This document shows positions 1 to 7,524 of a stretch of DNA of 22,504 nucleotides, piece after piece. Under the pieces are notes generated by a model. The model ran no database searches. It was not told where the DNA came from and was given only the letters and a program-made list of their open reading frames with translations. This DNA comes from Actinomycetales bacterium UBA1416 (GTDB lineage: Bacteria > Actinomycetota > Actinomycetes > Actinomycetales > Actinomycetaceae): assembly GCA_002304945.1 (NCBI GenBank), contig DBPQ01000113.1, positions 1-22,504 of the forward strand, read 5' to 3'. Every line of letters starts with the position of its first letter. Position 1 is the first letter of the stretch. The position numbers and the translations under genes are program-made.

Positions 1-817
1 GCTCCTCGACGTGCGGCCAGATCGAGGACCGGCGGGGCTCACCGGCCGCGGCGCCGGCGAGGTCCCCGGTGGGCTGGCCGAGGTCGGTCATGTCCTCGAT
101 CGGGACGGTGATCGTGAGATCCCACTGCTTGGTGGACGGCGGCTGCACCCGCACCACCGGCCGTCCGCCGGCGAGGAAGCGCTCGACCTCCTCCACCGGC
201 CGCACGGTGGCGGACAGGCCGATCCGTTGCGCGGGGCGTTGGAGGAGTGCATCGAGCCGTTCGAGGGTGAGGGCGAGGTGGGCGCCGCGCTTCGTGCCCG
301 CGACGGCGTGCACCTCGTCCAGGATGACGGTCTCCACCCCGCGCAGCGCCTCGCGCGCCTGCGAAGTGAGGATGAGGAAGAGGGACTCCGGGGTGGTGAT
401 GAGGACGTCCGCGCCGTGGCGGGCGAAGTCCCGCCGTTCGGCCTGAGTGGTGTCCGCGGAGCGCACCGCCACCTGGACGGGCGGGACCTCCGTGCCCAGC
501 CGGGTGGCGGCATGGCCGATCCCAACGAGCGGGGACCGGAGGTTGCGCTCCACGTCCACCGCGAGGGCCTTCATCGGGGACACGTAGACCACGCGGCAGC
601 GGTGGGTGGGCTCCGCGAGAGGTGGGGACGCCATGATGCGGTCGAGGGCCCAGAGGAAGGCGGCGAGCGTCTTGCCCGACCCGGTGGGCGCTACGACGAG
701 GGTGTGCTGCGCCTGTCGGATCGCCTCCCACGCGCCGGTCTGGGCCGCCGTCGGGCCGGAGAACGCACTCGTGAACCACTCCCGTGTGGGAGGGGAGAAA
801 TCGTCCAGGGCATCCAT
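1..817 (-). CDS. lhr: Lhr-family ATP-dependent DEAD/DEAH helicase, N-terminal part (cut by window edge)
   Basis: Only the first 272 codons are in the window; the gene continues past position 1. The product is the motor of a large superfamily 2 helicase thought to act in DNA repair. Seen in the sequence: a Q-motif-like start region, Walker A APTGSGKT at residues 43-50, the PMKALA motif at about 81-86, TTPESL at 141-146, the Walker B box DEVH at 167-170 followed by the Lhr-typical AVAGTKRGAH, and the SAT motif at 202-204. The DEVHAVAGTKRG wording separates Lhr from RecQ or Hel308 relatives. Family members are usually around 1500 residues, so most of the protein, including the second RecA lobe, lies outside. 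Start is the ATG at 815-817 (MDALDDFSP); an ATG four bases further in is in a wrong frame. The neighbouring VOC gene is divergent. Confidence 0.93.
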   Translation of the reverse strand, partial: MDALDDFSPPTREWFTSAFSGPTAAQTGAWEAIRQAQHTLVVAPTGSGKTLAAFLWALDRIMASPPLAEPTHRCRVVYVSPMKALAVDVERNLRSPLVGIGHAATRLGTEVPPVQVAVRSADTTQAERRDFARHGADVLITTPESLFLILTSQAREALRGVETVILDEVHAVAGTKRGAHLALTLERLDALLQRPAQRIGLSATVRPVEEVERFLAGGRPVVRVQPPSTKQWDLTITVPIEDMTDLGQPTGDLAGAAAGEPRRSSIWPHVEE

Positions 818-888
818 GGTGTCGCCAGTGTGGCACGGCGGTCTGACACGGTGCTCGGCGATGCGGGGCCCCGCCCCCCCTGCACGAT

Positions 889-986
889 CCCTAACCAACG
901 CCTGTTTGGCGAGGTTGTGAGCCGGCGGTTAGGGATATAGCCCTCGCCAAGAGTTTTCAACCTCGCCAAACAAGCGTTGGTTAGGG
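889..986. repeat. 98-bp stem-loop element with 29-bp inverted arms
   Basis: The left arm 889-917 and right arm 958-986 are inverted copies of 29 bp with one mismatch, separated by 40 bp. Inside, the nonamer TTGGCGAGG or its complement recurs at 906-914, 942-950 and 961-969, and GGTTAGGG recurs at 927-934 and 979-986 (inverted at 889-896). The region is less GC-rich than its surroundings. It lies between divergent genes, so it is not a terminator for either. A REP/MITE-like interspersed repeat is the most likely explanation; a large regulatory hairpin is the alternative. No target-site duplication is obvious at the borders. Confidence 0.75.
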
Positions 987-1151
987 TTAGAGACCGAAGG
1001 CACCCTATGGAGAGGGAACGGATTGGCCTGCGCGCCCCAGGGTAGCTGACACCCAGCCTGCGCCCACCTTTGGCTGCTCCTGACAGCCGGCAGGGCTGAC
1101 CACCCGCACAATCAGGGGATTGCGACACTGGCGCAGGCGCGGTGACGGGTG

Positions 1152-1157
1152 CAGAAT
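1152..1157 (+). promoter_or_regulatory. -10-like box for the VOC gene (probable leaderless start)
   Basis: CAGAAT lies 6 nt before the ATG at 1164, the spacing expected if transcription starts on the A of the start codon. No good -35 box is visible. This supports ATG 1164 over the in-frame GTG at 1149. Confidence 0.35.
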
Positions 1158-1163
1158 GTGCCG

Positions 1164-1568
1164 ATGGTCACACGCCTGAACCCGTACCTGTCCTTCCGTG
1201 ACAACGCCCGCGAGGCGATGGAGTTCTACCGCTCCGTCCTCGGCGGCACCCTCACCATCAGCACGTTCGCCGAATTCCACGCGAGCGAGGACCCCGCCGA
1301 AGCGGACAAGGTCATGCACGCGATGCTCGAGACCGAGGACGGAATGGTCCTCATGGCCTCGGACACCCCGAACTCCATGGAGTTCAACAGAGGGTCCGCG
1401 GTGTCGCTCTCGCTGAGCGGTGACGACCCCGAGCGCCTCCACGCCCTCTGGGACGGGCTCGCCGACGGCGCAACCGTGGTCATGCCGCTCGGCCCCTCCC
1501 CGTGGGGCGACAGCTTCGGCATGCTCACCGACCGGTTCGGCACCGCCTGGATGGTGAACATCGCCTGA
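1164..1568 (+). CDS. VOC superfamily protein, PhnB-like (glyoxalase/bleomycin-resistance fold)
   Basis: A 134-residue protein of the PhnB-like branch of the vicinal-oxygen-chelate fold. Signature parts are visible: the opening RLNPYLSF..NAREAMEFY at residues 4-22, the central KVMHAMLE at 49-56, LMASDTP at 63-69, and the closing PWGDSFGMLTDRFG at 113-126 followed by WMVNIA. Length is normal for the group. Proteins of this kind bind small ligands or metals; the name PhnB does not imply a role in phosphonate breakdown, and no phn genes are nearby. The ATG at 1164 is chosen because relatives begin with the equivalent of MVTRLNPYLSF and because a -10-like box sits 6 nt upstream; an in-frame GTG at 1149 would add five residues. 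It converges with mnhG downstream. Substrate unknown. Confidence 0.88.
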   Translation: MVTRLNPYLSFRDNAREAMEFYRSVLGGTLTISTFAEFHASEDPAEADKVMHAMLETEDGMVLMASDTPNSMEFNRGSAVSLSLSGDDPERLHALWDGLADGATVVMPLGPSPWGDSFGMLTDRFGTAWMVNIA

Positions 1569-1583
1569 CCGCCGGGCAGACGA

Positions 1584-1620
1584 GTTCCGAGCGGGTCCCC
1601 GGTTCCGAGCGGGATCCCCA
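1584..1620. repeat. Short tandem duplication between VOC gene and mnhG
   Basis: The 12-mer GTTCCGAGCGGG occurs at 1584-1595 and again at 1602-1613, period 18 bp, each followed by a C-rich run. It lies in the 76-bp spacer between two convergent genes. No clear terminator hairpin was found around it. Confidence 0.6.
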
Positions 1621-1644
1621 CAGGCTCAGGGCCCGCACCCGCGG

Positions 1645-2004
1645 TCAGACCCCTCGGCCGGGCTCCCGCGCGAGGTCCTGCGGGTCGGTGCGCGGATCGA
1701 CCGGCGCACCCGACAGATAGGCCGCCCGGGCGAGGGTGTTGCTCGCCACCGAGGAGACCACGAGAAGCGCCGCGATCGTGATGATCGTCTGGACGAGCGG
1801 CATCCACTCGAAGCCGCGATCCACGAGCTTGTCGAGCCAGGCCGCGATCACGATGAGGGGCAGGCCCATCCCGGTGGCGGGGCTGAGGACGTTGATGCGC
1901 GTGAGGGCGTCGGACTGCCGGAGCATCGCCACCGCACTGGTCAGCATGAACAGGGCTCCGATGATCGCGAGCGCTCCCGCGATCGCCTGCAGGACGGCGT
2001 CCAT
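1645..2004 (-). CDS. mnhG: Mrp/Mnh cation:proton antiporter subunit G
   Basis: A 119-residue membrane protein, last gene of the Mrp operon. Three hydrophobic segments are visible at about residues 4-24, 44-58 and 71-93, with the family motif LTRINVLSPATGMGLPL around 34-50. MnhG is one of the small subunits needed to assemble the multi-subunit Na+(or K+)/H+ antiporter in the cytoplasmic membrane. The start is the ATG at 2002-2004, whose A is also the last base of the mnhF stop codon (TGATG), implying translational coupling. A GTG one codon upstream is possible but less likely. The polar C-terminal tail (about residues 100-119, Pro/Asp/Arg-rich) is probably cytoplasmic. Confidence 0.92.
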   Translation of the reverse strand: MDAVLQAIAGALAIIGALFMLTSAVAMLRQSDALTRINVLSPATGMGLPLIVIAAWLDKLVDRGFEWMPLVQTIITIAALLVVSSVASNTLARAAYLSGAPVDPRTDPQDLAREPGRGV

Positions 2005-2264
2005 CACCGCTCCCCCCTCGTCAGTATGCGGGCGAGGGCGATCGTCGCGACGATCCCGAGCACCGAGGCGATGAGTGCCGCGTCCACCACCACCGCGGAG
2101 CGGACCAGCATGCCGAGCAGCACCATGATCCCGATCGCCGAGAAGTACACGAGGTCACCGACCACCGCCCTGCTCGCCCCGTCCGTGGCGGTGACGATGC
2201 GGTACAGCCCCAGCAGGATGCCGGCGGACAGGATCGCGATGGCGATCCAGATGGCGACGGTCAT
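2004..2264 (-). CDS. mnhF: Mrp/Mnh cation:proton antiporter subunit F
   Basis: An 86-residue, almost entirely hydrophobic protein with three predicted membrane spans (about residues 3-22, 34-54 and 58-80). The pattern YRIVTATDGASRAVVGDLV at about 21-39 matches the conserved loop of the MnhF/MrpF family, where the Asp residues are typical. It is a small structural subunit of the Mrp antiporter. Its ATG overlaps the mnhE stop by 4 nt (ATGA) and its stop overlaps the mnhG start by 1 nt, so it is translated within the operon rather than on its own. Length is normal for the family. Confidence 0.93.
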   Translation of the reverse strand: MTVAIWIAIAILSAGILLGLYRIVTATDGASRAVVGDLVYFSAIGIMVLLGMLVRSAVVVDAALIASVLGIVATIALARILTRGER

Positions 2265-2614
2265 GGCGTGCCCTCCCGGCCGCGGGTCATGAGCAGCAGG
2301 CGGTCCTCCATGTCCGTCAGCCCGGCGACGACGTCACCCCGGCCGCCGCTGAACATGTGGTGCACGAAGATGGTGGCGGGCTCGCCGTTCCCTCCCGCCG
2401 CGATCCCGACCACCAGCGTTCCCGGGGTGATCGTGATCGACGACGTCATGAGGGTGACCTCGAGGTCCGTCCGGCATCGCAGCGGGAACTCGACGATCGC
2501 CGGGGTGGACTGGAGGCCGGGCGTGAAGGCCCCCCAGGCGACCTTGAGGGCGCCGGCGGCCAGTTCCCGCGTGATGAAGCCGACGTAGCGGAGCGCGTAC
2601 CAAGGATGGAGCAT
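2261..2614 (-). CDS. mnhE: Mrp/Mnh cation:proton antiporter subunit E (short form)
   Basis: A 117-residue protein recognised by its C-terminal MnhE domain: AWGAFTPGLQSTPAIVEFPLR at about 31-51, then the core around SITITPGTLVVGI at about 63-75 and a hydrophilic end. MnhE/MrpE proteins are usually about 150-190 residues with N-terminal membrane helices. Here that hydrophobic part is absent and the protein begins at MLHPWYALRYVGF, so only the last membrane-associated helix and the soluble domain remain. The frame is open upstream, but there it reads as an out-of-frame shadow of mnhD with no MnhE-like helices. The ATG at 2612-2614 overlaps the mnhD stop by one base (TGATG), which argues that the short start is real. 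Confidence 0.85.
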   Translation of the reverse strand: MLHPWYALRYVGFITRELAAGALKVAWGAFTPGLQSTPAIVEFPLRCRTDLEVTLMTSSITITPGTLVVGIAAGGNGEPATIFVHHMFSGGRGDVVAGLTDMEDRLLLMTRGREGTP

Positions 2615-4131
2615 CAGCCGAGCACCGCCTCGACGTAGGGGGCCAGGTCGAGCAGACCGGCACCGGCCCTCGTGACCACCGGCATCAGCCAGCCGGCGGC
2701 AACGAAGATCGCCACCGAGGTGCCGAGCAGGATCGTCCCGGGGGCCACCAGTCCGGCGCGCGCTCGCAGCGTCTCGGGCAGTTCGAGCTCCGGTCCCTCC
2801 CCCGTGCGCGCGCTCGCGGGCCAGTAGACCTGCTGGGGAGCCCCCCAGAACACCTCGCCCCACAGGTACTGGAGGGCGAGCATGGACGCGATCGACGCCG
2901 CCACGATCGCGCCCACGTAGACCCACGCCTCCCAGCCGCCCACGCCGACGGCGGCGAGCACGAGACCCACCTTCCCCCACAGTCCGGACGTCGGCGGGAG
3001 TCCGACGAGCGAGAGCAGCCCGACCGCGAACATCGCCGCCAACCACCACTCGCGGCGCATCAGGCCCTGGAGGCGGTCGAGCCGGCCGGTGCCGTAGGTC
3101 TCCTCGATGGCGCCCGCGGTGAGCAGCAGCGCCCCCATGGTGATGATGTGATGGGCCATGTAGAAGATCCCGGCGGCGAGCGCGAGCTCGGTGAAGATCG
3201 CCAGGCCGAGCAGGATGTGCCCGACCCCGCTGACCATCTGGTAGGCCAGCACGCCCCGGATCCGGAACTCGCCGTAGCTGGCGACGGCGCCCAGGAGGAT
3301 GGTCACCACGACGACGACGGCGAGGAGCGGGATCCACGCCGACGGCGTCCCGTCCTGGGTGATCGCGTAGACGCGGTACAGCGCGTAGATGGCGACCTTG
3401 GTGTGGAGGCCCGCGAACAGGGCCATGATGCCGGACGACGTTGCCGGGTAGGACCGCGGCAGCCAGCCGTGCAACGGCACGACCCCCGCCTTGATCGAGA
3501 GCGCGAACAGCACCACCCCGACCGCGAGGGCGGCCCGCGGGTCCTCCTGGGCCACGCCGACGAGCTCCGCCATCGTGACCGTCCCGACCACTCCGTACAC
3601 GAGGCCGACCCCGATGAGCAGGATCGTGCTGGTCAGGAGGTTGATGAGCACGAACAGGCGGCCCACGCCGAGGCGCCGCCACGTGCCGGTGATGGCGAGC
3701 AGCGCGTAGGAGGGCAGGAGCATGACCTCGATGAACACGAACAGGTTGAAGAGGTCGCCCGTGAGGAGGGCACCGTTGACCCCGCCCACGAGCATGAGGA
3801 CGAGCGCGGGCAGGAATCGCAGCCGGTCCTCCCCCGTCCTGGTCAGGAACAGCGCCCCGATCATGGTGGTGAAGGAGGTCACCGTGATCATCACGGCGGT
3901 GAACGTGTCGGAGACGAACGGGATGGCCACGCCCGGCACGAACGCGCCGACCGAGTGGGCGACCACCGGCTCCGCGGCGTGGTGGAGGACCAGGAGGATG
4001 CCCGCGAGCGTGCTGGCCGCCGGGATGCCGAGCATGAGGATCCGGTCGACGAGCGGCGTGCGCACCAGGACGGTGATGGCGGCCGCCAGCAGGGGCAGGG
4101 CGGCGAGGAGGGGAAGGAGCGCGGCGTTCAT
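2614..4131 (-). CDS. mnhD: Mrp/Mnh cation:proton antiporter subunit D
   Basis: A 505-residue polytopic membrane protein related to respiratory complex I subunits NuoL/M/N. It forms one of the two large ion-translocating units of the Mrp complex. Visible landmarks are the helix-borne acidic motif LFVFIEVMLLPSY at about 130-142 (Glu135, the conserved membrane Glu), the lysine-containing segment LSIKAGVVPLHGWLP, and the HTKVAIYALYR segment that follows. Length is typical. The ATG at 4129-4131 overlaps the mnhC stop by 4 nt (ATGA). The longer open frame upstream is mnhC read out of frame. It sits in the middle of the mnhACDEFG operon and is expected to be co-expressed with it. Confidence 0.95.
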   Translation of the reverse strand: MNAALLPLLAALPLLAAAITVLVRTPLVDRILMLGIPAASTLAGILLVLHHAAEPVVAHSVGAFVPGVAIPFVSDTFTAVMITVTSFTTMIGALFLTRTGEDRLRFLPALVLMLVGGVNGALLTGDLFNLFVFIEVMLLPSYALLAITGTWRRLGVGRLFVLINLLTSTILLIGVGLVYGVVGTVTMAELVGVAQEDPRAALAVGVVLFALSIKAGVVPLHGWLPRSYPATSSGIMALFAGLHTKVAIYALYRVYAITQDGTPSAWIPLLAVVVVVTILLGAVASYGEFRIRGVLAYQMVSGVGHILLGLAIFTELALAAGIFYMAHHIITMGALLLTAGAIEETYGTGRLDRLQGLMRREWWLAAMFAVGLLSLVGLPPTSGLWGKVGLVLAAVGVGGWEAWVYVGAIVAASIASMLALQYLWGEVFWGAPQQVYWPASARTGEGPELELPETLRARAGLVAPGTILLGTSVAIFVAAGWLMPVVTRAGAGLLDLAPYVEAVLG

Positions 4132-4460
4132 TCGTCGTGCGACTCCCCCGTGTTGGGCATCCGGTGCGTGTCGTCGTTGTTGCCGAGCACCGCGAGCATG
4201 AGCATGTAGACGGTCACCGCGAGCGTGATGACGATGGCGGTCAGGACGAAGGCCTGGGGCAACGGGTCCGCGGCCACGGCGGCGTCCGTCCGGTTGGCGA
4301 GCGGTTCGGCGCGCCACGCCGAGACCCCGGCGGCCAGCAGCACGAAGTTGGCGGCGTGGCTGAGGAGCCCGATGCCGAACACGGCGCGAACCATGCTGCG
4401 CTGCAGGAGCAGGTACACACCGCCCGCGGCGAGCACGCCCACGGTCATCGCGAGGATCAT
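4128..4460 (-). CDS. mnhC: Mrp/Mnh cation:proton antiporter subunit C
   Basis: A 110-residue protein homologous to complex I subunit NuoK. Three membrane spans are visible (about 2-20, 27-47 and 70-92), with the NuoK/MnhC signature: GIGLLSHAANFVLL at about 29-42 and DPLPQAFVLTAIVITLAV at about 65-82. It pairs with MnhD and MnhA in the membrane core of the antiporter. The ATG at 4458-4460 overlaps the mnhA stop by 4 nt (ATGA). The final 18 residues are polar. Length and gene order are as in other actinobacterial mnh operons. Confidence 0.95.
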   Translation of the reverse strand: MILAMTVGVLAAGGVYLLLQRSMVRAVFGIGLLSHAANFVLLAAGVSAWRAEPLANRTDAAVAADPLPQAFVLTAIVITLAVTVYMLMLAVLGNNDDTHRMPNTGESHDE

Positions 4461-7387
4461 CGGCCCAACTCCCGGGGTGGCGCACCGTCGAGGATGTGCG
4501 TGGTGGAGGCGTTCACGCGGGGCTCGCGCTCGCGGGTCACGGACTCGGGCCGGGAGAACAGGGCTCCCTCCACCGCCTCGTCCACCCGAAGTCCGGTGGA
4601 CTCGCCGGGTGCCGGGCGGGGGGTGCTGCCGAGCAGGTTGAACGCGACGGTGATGAGGCCGACCACGGCGGCGAACACGCCGAGGTCGAAGAGCATCGAG
4701 GTGCTCACGTGCTCGGTGAACACGTAGCCGTAGATGGGCTCCAGGAACGAGTCCGCCGCCACGAGGCCCACGATCCCGGTGAGGATCGCGAACGCCACGC
4801 CGCCGCCGATGAGGTAGAGGGGCAGGCGCGCGGGACCGATCCGCCGGTCACGGGAGGTGGACAGGTAGATGAGCCCGATGGCGGCGGACGCCACGAGCGC
4901 GGCGATGAAACCGCCGCCCGGGGCGTTGTGGCCCCGCATGAACAGGACGAAGGAGATGAGCAGGAGGAGCGGGCCGGTCACGCGCAGCACGAGCTGCAAC
5001 GGGACGAGGTTCGGCCACGCCTCGCGGATCGCGCGCTCGGCGGTGGTGCCCCCGGCGCGGAGCCTCGGCTCGGGGAGGTCGTCCTCGTGCTCCGGCTCCA
5101 GGTAGCGGTCCTTCACGGAGGACAGCACGGCCACGATCGCCACGCCGGCCATGCCGAGCACCGTCAGCTCGCCGAGGGTGTCGAGCGCGCGGAACTCCAC
5201 GAGGATCACGTTGACGATGTTGTCCGCCCCGGCGTACTCCGGACCCTCCGTCAGGTACCACTGCGCCACCGGGGAGCGCTCGCGGCGGCCGGTGAGCACC
5301 CACGTGGCCCCGCCGAACACCACGCCGGCGGCGAGGGCCAGCAGCAGCGAGGAGGATCGGATGAGGCGGGTGGGGGACCCGAAGGTCAGCGGCAGCTTCT
5401 GCAGCACGAGCATGATGACGATGATCGTGAGGGCCTCGACGAGCAGCTGGGTCAGCCCCACGTCGGGCGCGCCGAGCGCGATGATCTGCACCGTGGCGAG
5501 GATGCCGACGGCGGACAGCGAGACGGTGGCGGCCAGGCGGGACCGCGCGGCCACCACCATCACCACCGCCGCGGCGATCAGCAGCAGCAGGACGGCGTCG
5601 ATGGGCTGGGAGAGACCCGGCGTCACGGGCGGCATCGACGGGATCACCGCGAGCAGGCCTGCTCCGATCACGAGGGTGAACGTGGTGATGATCGCCGCGG
5701 CGTGCCGGGTGGCGTAATCCGCCTCGACGGGCCGGTTCGCCCGGACGCCGAGCGCGCGGGAGAGGACGTGGAGGCGCTCGATCACGCCGACGCCGTCGAA
5801 GGGCAGGACGGTCCGCTCGAACGCCGGCTGGAGCTGGTGGCGCCGCAGGATCACGGCCACGCCCGCCGCGATGACGAGGGCCGTCACCAGCAGCTCGACC
5901 GTGAACCCGTGCCAGAGGTAGAGGTGGGTCTCCGGCTCGAGGTGCGGCAGGGCCGCCTTCACGGCGCGACCCACGGGGACGTCCAGGAGTCCGACCGCGA
6001 ACGCCAGCGGCACGCTCGCCACGATCGGGAGCGCCGCCGGGAGGAAGAGTCCCGGGGTGGTGCCGTGCACCGGCCGGGGATCCCTGCCGTCCACGAAGCC
6101 ACCGAACACGATCCGCACGCTGTAGGCGAAGGTCAGGACCGCGCCCGCCGCCATCACGACGAGGGCCGCCCAGCCCGCCCACGCCTCGCCGGGCGCCTGC
6201 CGCATCGCGGCGAGCATCGACTCCTTCGAGATGAAGCCGAGCATCGGCGGGACGCCCGCCATCGAGGCGGTGCCGAGCACCACGACGGCGAAGCTCCACG
6301 GCATCTGGCGGTAGAGCTGGGGCAGGCGGCGCAGGTCCCGGGTGTGGGTGGCGTGGTCGACGACGCCGACCATCATGAAGAGCCCGGACTTGAACATGGC
6401 GTGGGCGATGGTGTGGAGCACGGCCGCGGTGAGGGCGTACTCGGTGCCGATCCCGATGGTGGCCACGATGAGGCCGAGCTGGCTGACCGTGGAGTAGGCC
6501 ATCAGCTTCTTCAGGTCCGTCTGCTGCAGCGCCACGCGACCACCGAGCAGGGCGGTCCAGAGCCCCACCACCAGCAGGAGGACGTTCCAGACGAGCGTGT
6601 CGTGGAACGCGGGGCTGAACCGCATGAGGAGGAAGATGCCCGCCTTGACCACGGCGGCGGCGTGCAGGTAGGCGCTCACCGGGGTGGAGGCGGCCATCGC
6701 GTCCGGCAACCACAGGTGGAAGGGGAACTGGGCGGACTTGGTCATCGCGGCGATCGCCACGAGCACGGCCACGAGGGCGGTCAGGCCCGGGTTCGTGGAC
6801 CACACCGGGTGGGCGAGCGCCTCGGTCACGGAGGTGGTGCCGGTCAGGACGATGATGAGCATGATCGCCGGGATCATCGTGAGCCCGCCGACGAACGTGA
6901 TGAGCAGCGTCCGCATCGACGCCAGCTCCCCGTAGCGGCCGCCCTGCGCGATGAGCAGGAACGAGGCCAGGGATGTGAGCTCCCAGCAGATGAAGAGCAG
7001 GATCAGGTCGTCCGCCAGCACCAGGCCCACCATCGACACGGTGAACACGGCCATGACCAGGTAGAAGCCGAGCTGCCGTCCCGGCTCGAGGTAGCGCGTG
7101 GCGTACACCAGCACCACCGCGCCGATCAGCAGGGCGATCGAACCGAACACCACGCCGAGTCCGTCCGCCCGGAAGGCGAGGTCCACGCCGAGCTCCGGGA
7201 CCCACGGCACGGACCAGGTGGTCTCACCCCCACCGAGGACCTCGCGGATCGCCGGGAGGAACGCCACCCAGGACGCGAGGTACAGCCCCGCGAGCGGCCA
7301 GCCGGTGTTCCGGCCGAGCACGCGCGTGAGCGGCGCCACCACCGCCAGGGCGGCGACCAGCACGAGGAGGGTCCACAGCAGCGACAT
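4457..7387 (-). CDS. mnhA: Mrp/Mnh cation:proton antiporter, fused subunits A and B
   Basis: A 976-residue polytopic membrane protein, first gene of the operon. Residues about 60-400 are the NuoL-like proton-translocating core, with Glu136 in CWELTSLASFLLI, Lys217 in MTKSAQFPFHLWLPD, Lys248 in AAVVKAG and the HTIAHAMFKSGLF segment at 325-337. The middle (about 570-790) is the MrpA-specific C-terminal region. Residues about 799-918 are an MnhB domain with GHNAPGGGFIAAL at 821-833. No separate mnhB exists, so A and B are fused, as is common in Actinobacteria. About 50 polar residues follow. The complex exchanges Na+ or K+ for H+ and serves pH and salt homeostasis. The ATG at 7385-7387 has only a weak ribosome binding site and lies 3 nt after the stop of a 19-codon ORF, suggesting coupled translation. 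Confidence 0.95.
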   Translation of the reverse strand: MSLLWTLLVLVAALAVVAPLTRVLGRNTGWPLAGLYLASWVAFLPAIREVLGGGETTWSVPWVPELGVDLAFRADGLGVVFGSIALLIGAVVLVYATRYLEPGRQLGFYLVMAVFTVSMVGLVLADDLILLFICWELTSLASFLLIAQGGRYGELASMRTLLITFVGGLTMIPAIMLIIVLTGTTSVTEALAHPVWSTNPGLTALVAVLVAIAAMTKSAQFPFHLWLPDAMAASTPVSAYLHAAAVVKAGIFLLMRFSPAFHDTLVWNVLLLVVGLWTALLGGRVALQQTDLKKLMAYSTVSQLGLIVATIGIGTEYALTAAVLHTIAHAMFKSGLFMMVGVVDHATHTRDLRRLPQLYRQMPWSFAVVVLGTASMAGVPPMLGFISKESMLAAMRQAPGEAWAGWAALVVMAAGAVLTFAYSVRIVFGGFVDGRDPRPVHGTTPGLFLPAALPIVASVPLAFAVGLLDVPVGRAVKAALPHLEPETHLYLWHGFTVELLVTALVIAAGVAVILRRHQLQPAFERTVLPFDGVGVIERLHVLSRALGVRANRPVEADYATRHAAAIITTFTLVIGAGLLAVIPSMPPVTPGLSQPIDAVLLLLIAAAVVMVVAARSRLAATVSLSAVGILATVQIIALGAPDVGLTQLLVEALTIIVIMLVLQKLPLTFGSPTRLIRSSSLLLALAAGVVFGGATWVLTGRRERSPVAQWYLTEGPEYAGADNIVNVILVEFRALDTLGELTVLGMAGVAIVAVLSSVKDRYLEPEHEDDLPEPRLRAGGTTAERAIREAWPNLVPLQLVLRVTGPLLLLISFVLFMRGHNAPGGGFIAALVASAAIGLIYLSTSRDRRIGPARLPLYLIGGGVAFAILTGIVGLVAADSFLEPIYGYVFTEHVSTSMLFDLGVFAAVVGLITVAFNLLGSTPRPAPGESTGLRVDEAVEGALFSRPESVTREREPRVNASTTHILDGAPPRELGR

Positions 7388-7390
7388 GCG

Positions 7391-7450
7391 TTACCGACCC
7401 GTGGTCACGGCGGCGCAGCGCGACGCCGCGGCGTGGCGGGAGGGATTCAT
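7391..7450 (-). CDS. Possible 19-codon leader ORF upstream of mnhA
   Basis: An ATG at 7448-7450 opens a 19-residue frame (MNPSRHAAASRCAAVTTGR) ending at TAA 7391-7393, three bases before the mnhA ATG. A -10-like TACGAT lies 7 nt upstream of this ATG, so the mRNA would begin at or next to the start codon (leaderless). Since mnhA has no convincing Shine-Dalgarno sequence, ribosomes finishing this ORF could reinitiate on mnhA. The peptide is rich in Ala and Arg with one Cys; no function is suggested by its sequence. Codon use cannot prove such a short ORF, so this is an inference from spacing. Confidence 0.4.
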   Translation of the reverse strand: MNPSRHAAASRCAAVTTGR

Positions 7451-7457
7451 GCCATCG

Positions 7458-7463
7458 ATCGTA
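7458..7463 (-). promoter_or_regulatory. Probable -10 box of the mnh operon promoter
   Basis: TACGAT on the minus strand fits the actinobacterial TANNNT -10 pattern and is placed 7 nt before the leader ATG at 7450 and 70 nt before the mnhA start. No clear -35 box is visible. The spacer from the upstream protease gene is 137 bp, enough for an independent promoter. Confidence 0.4.
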
Positions 7464-7524
7464 ACGTGGGACACACTCTCCCGACTCCGGGCCGGCGATC
7501 TGTCCAGCTCGTGGGACCGCCTCC

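Larger units (their letters stand above)
818..1163. other. Divergent intergenic region between lhr and the VOC gene
   Basis: A 346-bp non-coding stretch. It holds the stem-loop at 889-986 and must contain both divergent promoters. Apart from the -10-like box at 1152-1157 nothing else was recognised: no tRNA fold, and the short minus-strand ORFs here have no family-like sequence. Confidence 0.6.

Noticed and set aside
889..986. Rho-independent terminator
   Set aside because: Both flanking genes are transcribed away from this site, so neither would use it, and the 40-bp interior is much longer than a terminator loop.
691..1128. Small minus-strand ORFs across the lhr upstream region
   Set aside because: They read through the stem-loop element and give no protein-like pattern; the true lhr start is at 817 in another frame.
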